This document shows positions 28,306 through 36,600 of a stretch of DNA of 38,457 nucleotides, piece by piece. The DNA lies in NCBI GenBank assembly GCA_001794435.1, contig MGJU01000013.1:21756-60212 (forward strand). The letters are read 5' to 3'. Origin of the DNA: Candidatus Yanofskybacteria bacterium RIFCSPHIGHO2_02_FULL_43_17 (GTDB lineage Bacteria > Patescibacteriota > Minisyncoccia > 2-02-FULL-40-12 > GWA2-44-9). Every line of letters begins with the position of its first letter. The stretch's first letter is position 1. The position numbers were made by a program, and so were the translations under genes. Below the pieces are notes generated by a model. That model was not told the DNA's origin. It did not search any database and saw only the letters and a program-made list of their open reading frames with translations.

Positions 28306-29694
28306 TTATATTTTAATCTTTAACTCTTGAAGCTGTTTGTCGCTTAATTCACCGGGCGCATCCATAACTGATGTCCGGCCTGAGCTTGTTTGAGGAAACG
28401 CCTGTACTTCGCGCAGATAATCTTCCCCCAACAATGTCATCAAATTCCTCTCAATTCCGTGGGCAATTCCTCCGTGAGGCGGAGCGCCAAATTTAAATGC
28501 TTCAAGCATGTGTCCGAATTGTTTTTGAATATCGTTTTTAGAATAACCCATAATCCTAAAGACAGCTTCAAGCATTTCCGGTTTGTGCGCTCTAATACTG
28601 CCGCCGCCTATTTCAATGCCATTGCAGACAAGATCATATTGAGTAGTCAGTATCTGGTCTATATTTTCCCCCTTAACCAACCAGTCCAAATGTTCCGGCT
28701 TGGCCATAGAAAAAGGGTTATGCGTGAATGTCCATCCGCCAGCTGGCGGAGCCTCTTTTTCAAAAAAAGGAAAATCGATTACCCACGCATATGCAAGAAC
28801 TCCATTTTTTTTATCTTCCTCGGTGCGCAAATCAAATTTGTCAGCCCCAAATTTTGTTATCGCTTCCTGACAAGTAAATACGGGGAACGGTTTTTGTTTT
28901 ATCTTATACCCCATCGATTCGACAACGGCAGTGATCATCTCTTCATCCAAAGCCATTACGTCTTTCTGCTCAACGAAGCTAATTTCTAAATCGATCTGCG
29001 TGTGTTCAAATCCCCTATCGGCGCGCAGATCCTCATCACGAAAACATCGTGCTATTTGGAAGTATTTTTCAAATCCGGCTACCATCAGAAGCTGTTTATA
29101 CTGCTGGGGCGACTGGGGAAGAGCAAAAAATTTGCCGGGATTTAATCGCGATGGCACAACAAAGTCCCGCGAACCTTCCGGAGTCGGAGCCGAGAGAATC
29201 GGAGTCTCTATCTCTAGGAATCCTTTCTTAAAAAGAAATTGTCTTGCGAGATCAACAAACTTGGAACGAAGGATAATGTTTTTTTGAAGACGCTCACGAC
29301 GAAGATCAAGATAGCGATATTTTAACCTAACCTCTTCGTCAATTTCTTGGCCATCTGTGTCAATGGGAAACGGCGGTGTTTCTGCTTCGTTCAATATCTC
29401 GAGTTCCAACGGTTCAATTTCAACTTTCCCCGTCGGTATTTCGAGATTGACCATCTTTTCCGGACGAGCGTTAACTTTTCCTTTGAGCCGCACGACCCAT
29501 TCGGACCTTAATTTATTGGCAAGTTCGTAGACGTCTTTGTTTGAGGGAGTGAACACAACTTGCGCAACACCGCTCCTGTCCCTAAGATCGATAAAAATGA
29601 TTTTGCCGTGATCCCGCCGAACATTGACCCAACCGAAAAGATTGACCTCTTTGCCGACTAAATTTTTAGTTTCATCGATGGGAGTGCGCTGCAT
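28306..29694 (-). CDS. aspS: aspartyl-tRNA synthetase lacking the GAD insertion domain
   Basis: A 462-residue class IIb synthetase. It has the OB-fold anticodon domain (1-100, with FGWVNVRRDHGKIIFIDLRD), motif 2 (FRDEDLRADRGFEHTQID, near 218) and motif 3 (GIAHGIERNLMTLLG, near 418). Bacterial AspRS is usually about 590 residues, with a GAD domain inserted in the catalytic core; here FGADKFDL leads almost directly to LAYAWVIDFPFFE, so the GAD domain is missing. It may charge tRNA-Asp only or also tRNA-Asn. A short palindromic insert (28735-28750) encodes PPAGG in the loop after the deletion site. Confidence 0.93.
   Translation of the reverse strand: MQRTPIDETKNLVGKEVNLFGWVNVRRDHGKIIFIDLRDRSGVAQVVFTPSNKDVYELANKLRSEWVVRLKGKVNARPEKMVNLEIPTGKVEIEPLELEILNEAETPPFPIDTDGQEIDEEVRLKYRYLDLRRERLQKNIILRSKFVDLARQFLFKKGFLEIETPILSAPTPEGSRDFVVPSRLNPGKFFALPQSPQQYKQLLMVAGFEKYFQIARCFRDEDLRADRGFEHTQIDLEISFVEQKDVMALDEEMITAVVESMGYKIKQKPFPVFTCQEAITKFGADKFDLRTEEDKKNGVLAYAWVIDFPFFEKEAPPAGGWTFTHNPFSMAKPEHLDWLVKGENIDQILTTQYDLVCNGIEIGGGSIRAHKPEMLEAVFRIMGYSKNDIQKQFGHMLEAFKFGAPPHGGIAHGIERNLMTLLGEDYLREVQAFPQTSSGRTSVMDAPGELSDKQLQELKIKI
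28735..28750. repeat. 16-bp perfect palindrome in aspS
   Basis: TCCGCCAGCTGGCGGA, identical to 19977-19992 upstream of uvrB; three flanking bases (CCA) are shared as well. Confidence 0.75.
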
Positions 29695-29727
29695 GTTTCG
29701 ATTCTAGCATAAAAAATTTAAAAAACA

Positions 29728-29745
29728 AAAACCCCGCCGCAGCAG
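29728..29745 (-). terminator. possible terminator after the secreted 128-aa protein
   Basis: On the minus strand, a short GC-rich hairpin (CCTGC with GCGGGG) then TTTTTGTTTTTT. The stem is weak. Confidence 0.4.
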
Positions 29746-29747
29746 GA

Positions 29748-30134
29748 TTATTTGAATTCTAATTTATAGTTATCCTTTAAATATTTCATAAACTCTTCCT
29801 CACTTTGGACCCCCTGAATAAACACCCACAAGTTATCTTTCCTTTCGAAAATATATACATACCCTATGGTACTTTGTTCTACCATATTAATAAAAAACCA
29901 AGGCTTATCTTCCTCATCAAGAATAATGAATGCATGCTGACCAATCTTGTTACCGGTATGATAACTATAATGTTCGATTTGTACTATTATTTCCTTGCCA
30001 TTAAAACTGGCCTCAACTCTTTCGCCCTCTTGTTTTTCCCATTGAGTATAGTCGGGCGCTACCGGGGGGTTCTGGGCTGAAGCAAATCCGCCAAAAATGA
30101 AAATAAAGCCAAGGATTACGAGTAAATTCTTCAT
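29748..30134 (-). CDS. secreted hypothetical protein, 128 aa
   Basis: It has a classical signal peptide: MKNLLVILGFIFIFGGFASA with likely cleavage before QNPP. The mature part of about 108 residues is rich in aromatics and alternates polar and hydrophobic residues (HAFIILDEEDKPWFFINM, IGYVYIFERKDNLWVFIQG), suggesting a small beta-rich domain. I do not recognise a family. It follows ddl by 17 bases with a GAGG ribosome binding site and is probably co-transcribed, hence perhaps an envelope protein. Confidence 0.75.
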   Translation of the reverse strand: MKNLLVILGFIFIFGGFASAQNPPVAPDYTQWEKQEGERVEASFNGKEIIVQIEHYSYHTGNKIGQHAFIILDEEDKPWFFINMVEQSTIGYVYIFERKDNLWVFIQGVQSEEEFMKYLKDNYKLEFK

Positions 30135-30151
30135 TCTCGACCTCTTTTTTG

Positions 30152-31150
30152 CTAAGTTAATGAGCTGTCGATGATCTTATCGAGTAACTGAGAAAATGTC
30201 AATCCGGCGGCTTTGGCCGCTTGAGGAATAAGTGAGTGACTTGTCAGACCAGGCAAGGTGTTGGTCTCCAAAACATAAATATTATCGTTCCTTAACATCA
30301 TATCTGTCCTTGAATAACTGCGGCAACCGAGGAGTTGGTGGGCGCGAACAGCTGTTTCCTGTGCTTTATTATATGTTGTCTCGTCAATTTGAGCTGGGGT
30401 GGTGAACGCCGTATGGCCGTCCTTGTTCTTGGCATCGTAATCATAAAACTTGTGTTTTTTAAGAGGCGCGATTTCAGTCACCGGCAAAGCGGCAGTTTCT
30501 TGACCATTGAAGTTGTCCAAAACCCCGCAAGCAATTTCCCTACCTTTGATAAATTCCTCGACAAGAACTTTTTTATCTAATTGGAATGTTTCGTCTACGG
30601 CTTTGATGAGTTTGTTCTCGTCCGATACGATCTTAACGCCCACCGATGAGCCGCTGGAACACGGTTTTACCACGACGGGAAGTTTGGTGATTTTTGTGAC
30701 AAAGAGATTCAATCGAGCTTGATAATTTTCTCCTTTTTTTATTTTCAGTGTTTTGGGAACGCAAAAACCCGCCAACTTAAATATTTCTCTGCTTCGAAGT
30801 TTGTCCATCGCAAGAGCAGAAGCAGTAATGCCGGAGCCGGTGTATCGAGCGCCGTAATATTCCATCAGCGCCTGCACTCTGCCGTCTTCTCCGAATGTGC
30901 CATGAAGAGCGTTGAAAATAAGATCGCAGCTTTTGAGAGCTTTGGGCATATCCATCAGCCGACCGTTTACATACCATTTGACGGCCTGCCCTGAGCCCGT
31001 CGAACGGGTTTTTGACAGCTTGATGACAACAGGTGTGTACTTTGCCTTGTCCAGATTGGCTATGACATTATTGCCAGTAGCCAAAGACACCTCGTGTTCA
31101 GCCGAAGGACCGCCCATTAATACGCCCACTTTCAGTAGTTTCTTTGACAT
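30152..31150 (-). CDS. ddl: D-alanine--D-alanine ligase
   Basis: A 332-residue ATP-grasp enzyme. Markers: VGVLMGGPSAEHEVSLATG at the start, NALHGTFGEDGRVQALME near 85, VVKPCSSGSSVG near 155, EEFIKGREIACGV and LETNTLPGLTSHSLIPQAAKAAG at the end. It makes the D-Ala-D-Ala dipeptide for peptidoglycan precursors, the substrate later trimmed by the carboxypeptidase encoded 2 kb away. A short insert (SKTRSTGSGQAV, about 44-55) coincides with a CCCGT-TCGA-ACGGG palindrome-type repeat. The ATG is at 31150. Confidence 0.93.
   Translation of the reverse strand: MSKKLLKVGVLMGGPSAEHEVSLATGNNVIANLDKAKYTPVVIKLSKTRSTGSGQAVKWYVNGRLMDMPKALKSCDLIFNALHGTFGEDGRVQALMEYYGARYTGSGITASALAMDKLRSREIFKLAGFCVPKTLKIKKGENYQARLNLFVTKITKLPVVVKPCSSGSSVGVKIVSDENKLIKAVDETFQLDKKVLVEEFIKGREIACGVLDNFNGQETAALPVTEIAPLKKHKFYDYDAKNKDGHTAFTTPAQIDETTYNKAQETAVRAHQLLGCRSYSRTDMMLRNDNIYVLETNTLPGLTSHSLIPQAAKAAGLTFSQLLDKIIDSSLT
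30982..31018. repeat. palindromic insert within ddl
   Basis: GCCTGCCCTGAGCCCGTCGAACGGG contains CCCGT-TCGA... inverted bases of the same CTCAG/TCGAA type seen at 19401-19425 and 19921-19962. It encodes a polar loop in Ddl. Confidence 0.6.
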
Positions 31151-31168
31151 AAAATTAAATCCAAAGCG

Positions 31169-31230
31169 CTAAACCCAAAACAATATCTAATCTGGGTTTA
31201 GTTATTCATCAGAACCATGTTCTGATGAAT
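31169..31230. terminator. twin hairpins, the first spanning a stop codon
   Basis: ATTCATCAGAAC and its perfect complement (31204-31230, 3-base loop) include the last codons and the TGA stop (31209-31211) of the RMD1-like gene. A second hairpin, CTAAACCC/GGGTTTAG (31169-31201), follows on the minus strand. There is no long T-run, so they may act as a barrier or RNA stabiliser rather than a classical terminator. Confidence 0.55.
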
Positions 31231-32051
31231 GTTACCACTTCGGGAAAAGGAGGCAAGAACCAGAGCATCAGGTCAACAATAAAGAGAATTATTATGATAA
31301 TCTCCAAAAACGCGTTTCTTTTTTCGGCCAAAAAGTTCATAAGCATTTGGGAAATGTCGGACAGATAATTCGTTTTTTCATCCAGCACATCAAAACGGTC
31401 CCTTAGATCATACTCGGCATTCAGCTTGTTGTATAAATTCTCTAGGTCGGGCGATTCCCAGACCTCTTCCGGTTTATCAAACAGAGACAAATGCGCCACT
31501 ACGGTTTGTTTGACCGACAATACTCTGCCTATTTGTTTTAAGACCTGCCTCTCTCGAAGCATCGCTTTACCGCTTGTTTTGAGATTTTCTACAATCGCGC
31601 CGATCTCCGACAAACTGGTTTCTATTTCGTCTTCATATCTCTCAAGGGCGACTGATTGAGAAAGCACGTAAGAAATGATTTTTATGTGATTTACGTCAAG
31701 GTGGGAGAGGGACACTTTCTCAAATGTAACCCTGTCGAATTCTCCGCCGACAATAACTTTAGTGTCTTCGTCGTAAGGATATGACTCCTTCTTCGCCTTA
31801 ACGTACGGCTTGAGTTCGTTAAAAAATTGACTGCGCAAGCGATAAGGAACATTCCAAAAAGTTACCGCTCCAAATTTGGTCAGAACGGCATATTGATCCT
31901 TTAACAGGCGAACGACAAGGGGGTGGTCTCTGTTAAGAAAAGAGTAATGCTTTATATTTTCCTGAACCCTTTTCAGGTCTATGTATTCGCCAATATATAC
32001 GGTTTCCAGGCTGTATTTGGCGAGTTGAGATTTTGTGTCTTTGGAAGGCAT
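31209..32051 (-). CDS. RMD1/DUF155 family protein
   Basis: A 280-residue protein matching the RMD1/YagE (DUF155) family. Characteristic parts are YAVLTKFGAVTFWNVP near 60, IISYVLSQSVALERYE near 130, a long helical region, and a C-terminal membrane segment (RNAFLEIIIIILFIVDLMLWF). Eukaryotic members act at the mitochondrial inner membrane; bacterial and archaeal homologues are uncharacterised. I prefer the ATG at 32051 (MPSKDTKSQL), which has an AGGATGG element nine bases upstream; an ATG at 32072 adds seven residues. It lies between ddl and the spermidine-synthase-like gene on the same strand. Confidence 0.8.
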   Translation of the reverse strand: MPSKDTKSQLAKYSLETVYIGEYIDLKRVQENIKHYSFLNRDHPLVVRLLKDQYAVLTKFGAVTFWNVPYRLRSQFFNELKPYVKAKKESYPYDEDTKVIVGGEFDRVTFEKVSLSHLDVNHIKIISYVLSQSVALERYEDEIETSLSEIGAIVENLKTSGKAMLRERQVLKQIGRVLSVKQTVVAHLSLFDKPEEVWESPDLENLYNKLNAEYDLRDRFDVLDEKTNYLSDISQMLMNFLAEKRNAFLEIIIIILFIVDLMLWFLPPFPEVVTFIRTWF

Positions 32052-32094
32052 ACTGCAAAACCATCCTATCATTTTAAATGTCCGCCTTCAAACC

Positions 32095-33570
32095 CTATAA
32101 AACCTTCGCCAAATACTGGTCAACAGGAGCAAAATTATCGGTTAAAACGGGAATATCCGTTTCTATTTTGTCCGTCCACAAGTGATCTAAGTATTCCTTG
32201 AATGCGCCGCTAACAACCTCCGGAGTTGTTATATCGCCTTTTATCGCCACCAAAACTATGTTTTGAATTTTATTGCCGGCTTCCGGCTCCTGAACCGGAA
32301 ATATATATACAAAATCAGAGAATAATTTATACGTCGCATACTCGGCGCGCAAAAATCTCCCGGTATCCCCTTCTATTGACGCAATAATATTCATAGCTAC
32401 GACGCCGCCTTCATTAAGCCGGCTAAAAACTTCGGCGACAAATTCCTTGGTTGTCAGATGAAACGGAATTGAAGAAGCGAAAGCGTCTATAAAAATGGCA
32501 TCGTATTTGCTGTCCGTTTTCTTCAAAAATACTCTGCCGTCCTGATGAAACACATTCAATCTCGGAGAATTCTTTAGGCCGAAGAATGCTCTGGCCAGTT
32601 CAGTAAGTCCCGGATCTATCTCCGCTACGTCCATTTCGGCGTCTTTGTGTTCGGATAAAAAATTTTTCGGATAAGAATAAGCGCCCCCGCCTATTATGAG
32701 CGCTTTGTTTATGTTTTTATTAAAATAATCGGCTAAATTAAAAAATTTGGCGTATTCGACGGCCAAATCGTCGCCGTCAAGATACATCGCCGATTGAATG
32801 TAATTGGCCCCCGTACTCAAAGTGCGTATCGGCCTTCTTTTCACGGAATCAATACCGTCCAGAATCCAGACCCTGTTGTAATTAGTATCCACATCCAAAA
32901 ATCCGATAGAGGCAAATTGGTATTGTAAGTTTGAATTTAATAACGGCATCGCAGAGAGCGCCAGAACCACAATACATCTCACTATTATTTTTACCGAATA
33001 GATGAAAGTGGACAGGAAAACCAAGAGTGCCGCCAAAGAAAACAGCAGATTGGTACTGCCGAAGTGAGAAATAAGAAAGAATCCCGTGGCATATGTGCCG
33101 ACAATGCTCCCGACGGTTGATATGGCATAAAGGTTGCCTACTGTCGCACCGATACGGTTGGAATCGCTGAAATATAATTTCACCGCATAAGGAGAGATGG
33201 CTCCCAACAATACGTTGGCGGGAGTAAAAAGAATTAAAGCACCTAGAAGGGACGCCCACCTGATATCGGCTATCTGCGACTGCACGAATAAAAGGACGAC
33301 CGATTTGAATACCGCCATCACGCCTATCGATATACCGGCCAGAAAAATTACATAGGCCAATATCTTATAGTCTGCTCTTTTATCGGCGGCTTTGCCGCCG
33401 ATAAAATAACCCGCGCTCAAACTAGCCATCACTACGCCTATCAAGCTGGTCCAAACAATTATGGAAGTTCCGAGATATGGAGCAAGAACTCTTGCGCCTA
33501 TAAGCTCTAATACCATAACCGAAGCTCCGCCAATAAATACGGTTATTTTCAACAGCATATAGTCAAACAT
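32095..33570 (-). CDS. membrane-fused spermidine synthase-like protein
   Basis: A 491-residue fusion: seven or eight membrane segments (about 1-220), then a SAM-binding, spermidine-synthase-like domain (about 280-491) with LIIGGGAYSYPKNF, VAEIDPGL, FHQDGRVFL and YDAIFIDAFASSIPFHLTTKEF. Such fused proteins are common in bacteria and often annotated as polyamine aminopropyltransferases, but the real substrate is usually unproven. In the soluble family the GGGxG motif is followed by D/E in EIDPxV, and both are present. It ends 23 bases before the RMD1-like gene. Confidence 0.85.
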   Translation of the reverse strand: MFDYMLLKITVFIGGASVMVLELIGARVLAPYLGTSIIVWTSLIGVVMASLSAGYFIGGKAADKRADYKILAYVIFLAGISIGVMAVFKSVVLLFVQSQIADIRWASLLGALILFTPANVLLGAISPYAVKLYFSDSNRIGATVGNLYAISTVGSIVGTYATGFFLISHFGSTNLLFSLAALLVFLSTFIYSVKIIVRCIVVLALSAMPLLNSNLQYQFASIGFLDVDTNYNRVWILDGIDSVKRRPIRTLSTGANYIQSAMYLDGDDLAVEYAKFFNLADYFNKNINKALIIGGGAYSYPKNFLSEHKDAEMDVAEIDPGLTELARAFFGLKNSPRLNVFHQDGRVFLKKTDSKYDAIFIDAFASSIPFHLTTKEFVAEVFSRLNEGGVVAMNIIASIEGDTGRFLRAEYATYKLFSDFVYIFPVQEPEAGNKIQNIVLVAIKGDITTPEVVSGAFKEYLDHLWTDKIETDIPVLTDNFAPVDQYLAKVL

Positions 33571-33599
33571 TGTAATTCTTTTCTGAAAAAAGACAACCT

Positions 33600-33645
33600 A
33601 CACATTAAAGAGAGCGAACTTTTCAGTTCGCTCTCTTTAATGTGT
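33600..33645. terminator. strong hairpin between the surface protein and spermidine-synthase-like genes
   Basis: Perfect 21-bp arms around the loop TTTC (arms begin ACACATTAAAGAGAGCGAAC). On the minus strand it lies 18 bases after the surface-protein stop and is followed at some distance by CTTTTTTC. It probably terminates the surface-protein transcript. Confidence 0.75.
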
Positions 33646-33663
33646 ATTTTTGCAACTCGTATT

Positions 33664-36600
33664 CTATTTTTTGATCTTTTTGTTTTTTTGAGTATAAGCT
33701 GCGCCGATAACTACTGCGGCCAACGCCACTAGCCACCACAAGCTCACCGACTCCATTAATCCGGACAGCATAGCTAAGGCAAAATTAGGCTCCGCTTCCG
33801 TTATCCCAGAAGGAACCGGCGAAAGCGATGGCCCTGATTCTTCTTGCCGGATCTCGTCATCAGTTGATTCATCCGGTGTTTCAGTAGCCTCATCGGACGC
33901 AGTCGTCGGTTTTTGGGTATTTCCCAGATTGGAAGCAATTGAAGCTCCGGCAATATTGCCACTTGGAGTTGGCGAAGGAACAACGCTTGGCGTCAGCGCT
34001 GGAGTCGGGCTCGGTGTTGGGGTCAATCCGGAACTATTTAATACATAGCCCACCCCGCCACCACCGCCACCACCGCCACCGCTTTCTCCGTCTTCCTCAT
34101 CAGAAGATTGGGACTGCGTACTAGTGCTTCCTTCTTCGCTAACTGATTCAGGAGAAGCGGCCGATATGGTCCTATAATAATAAGTGGTACCCGGGGTTAA
34201 GCCGGTTAAGGCAACAGAGTGTTCTAATGTTTTGGGGTCAATATCTTGTTCCGATGTTGAAAAGGCATAGCCATAGTTTGGAGCTTCTCCAAGTTCTGAA
34301 TGAGAAACGGCGTCATAGACAACTCGGCTTGTTGCCGGTTTATCAGTCGTCCATTCAACAGCAAAACCAGTTTCTGTAATATTTTCCGTACTCTCGTTGG
34401 ATATTTTTGCTACCGGCACATAAGCAAGCGGCCCAGCCACGGCTGTATTTTCAATATTTCCCACCTTATCTTCGGCTGAAACTTCAAAACAATAAGTTCC
34501 GGGTTCAGGAGGAGTCCAGTTATGCTCCCAATTGTTCGTTGCCGGGCTTACACTTACAAGTTCAAGCGCGACAATTTCTATCGGAATATGTCTATCTTGG
34601 GAAGACGGACAACTTAATTCATTAAACACATCAAAGAAGTTTTGACCCGGATAATTTTCAACTGACTCCGATCCGCCAAGCTGATAAATGGACAAAGTTA
34701 CCTCTTGAACGCCCGAATGCTGATCAACCGATGATCCGGTCAAAGAGAGGGCGACTATTTCTGTGTCTATCACTTCGTGGTTTCGATCGTTGTCAAATTG
34801 GCTTTGGGGCACGACTTCATCAAGCTGATTGCCAAAGTTAATATTTTCCTCGTTCGTTCCTGATAAAACATTTATGGAATAGGTATTCGGGTCGTTCGGA
34901 TAGCGCTGAACCCAGCCGCCGGTTTCCGGTTCCGGCAATACTTCGCTGATTTCCCATTCTCCGGCTTCACCGGCATTAAAATTAAATTCGTAATAGCCGG
35001 TTTCATCAGTAAATACGGCCTTTGATTCTCCGTCTTCGTCTTCTTCGCTGTCATTCGCTAGAATTGCGCGTATTTCCCATCCTCCAAGAGCCGGTTCTAG
35101 GTTTTCGATGTCTTCTTTTTGCCAAATACCGTCGGCGTTGAGATCGTGCCACTTGTAGCCGGATACCTTTGCTGTTTCAAAATTGCCGAAGTGGTTGTCA
35201 AGATTATTTTCCCCGGCTGAAAGATAGACCTCGTAACCAAAGCTGTTTTCACCGCACCCAACATATTCATCATATTCCCCTTCTTCGCCTTCGCCCTCCT
35301 CACCGCCTTCGCCATTAGGCAGAGTTTGCTCCCAATCCGGCTGTTGTTCTTCACAAACACTATATGTGCCCGGCACCAGATCAGAAAACAGATAACTGCC
35401 ATTTTGATCTGTAGATACGGTTACAGGAAACTCGCTTTCCGGTTCGCTCTCGCCGTAAAGATAATCAAGGGTAATATTCCAACCCTCAAGACCTTGTTCG
35501 CCATCATCATCTTTTATCCCGTCGCCATTTTTGTCTTCAAACTTAACCCCGCCAATTGTGCCGAACTGGGTATTGTTAAATACACAATCAACGTGTTCAC
35601 CGGGAAGCAAGTTTATGGCAGAAGATGAATCCTCTCCCCAACCTTCGCAACTTGATGTCTGAATACCGAACCAGTCCAAAGGAACCGATTCTTCAATGCC
35701 GTAATCACCGGCAAGTAAATTCCAAAAGGTATAGTTATTGTTGTCACCGCCGCTAAACAAGCCGTCCTGATATACGGCTTCTATCGCCTGGGTGAGCAGG
35801 TTGCTGATCAAGGAAAACGTGAATGGGCCAAAAAGAGGATCGGCTAATTTAGTTATCGTAACGGAACCGCGTTCGGTGTTATTAAATATGCAGGTGACCT
35901 CTTCTCCCGCTTCAATTATGTAGTGGGCGGTTCTTGTTTCAATATCGCCCAAACTGTTGTCGTCATCACAAGAAATACCAGTCAGGTCCCAACCCTCAAG
36001 AGTTGCTTCGGTCACATCATACTCGCCGGGAATAACGTCAAAACTCATTTCCTCTCCGTCTTCCTCAAGAGTTCCCTCCATGCTTCCGCTAAACTCAAAC
36101 TCTCCTTCTCCTCCTTCAGGATCTGTTGTTTTTTTAACCACAAGAGAGCCGTTTTTTGTGTTGGTAAATGTACAGGTTATATTTTCATTTTCTTCCAAAG
36201 ACAAGGTTACTTCTCGGTTGTCGAGATTTACTTCCGCCGTTGCATCAGTACAAGATATGCTTGTCAGCACCCAATTATCCGCAGCTCCCTCAATAAACAC
36301 ATATTCGCCAAGAGAAAGGGTGGGATATGTTTTTTGGTTTGTGAGTTCGCTTTCAGGGTCATCATCCAAAGAAAATCCTCCGTCAAAATTTGTCGAGAAA
36401 TAAAACACTTGTTCGTCTGGTATGGAGTTTTTTATTATGGTAACTGACCCTGTCGGTATCGGATCGCCCCAGACAACAACATCGTCAATGTATGCGTCGT
36501 CATTGTTGTCGCTTCCGTTTATCTCAAACCGAATCATAAAACCGGAATTATTGTCGGCCCCGCTAAGATCTTCCGGTCCGAATTTTACGGATCCGAACGG

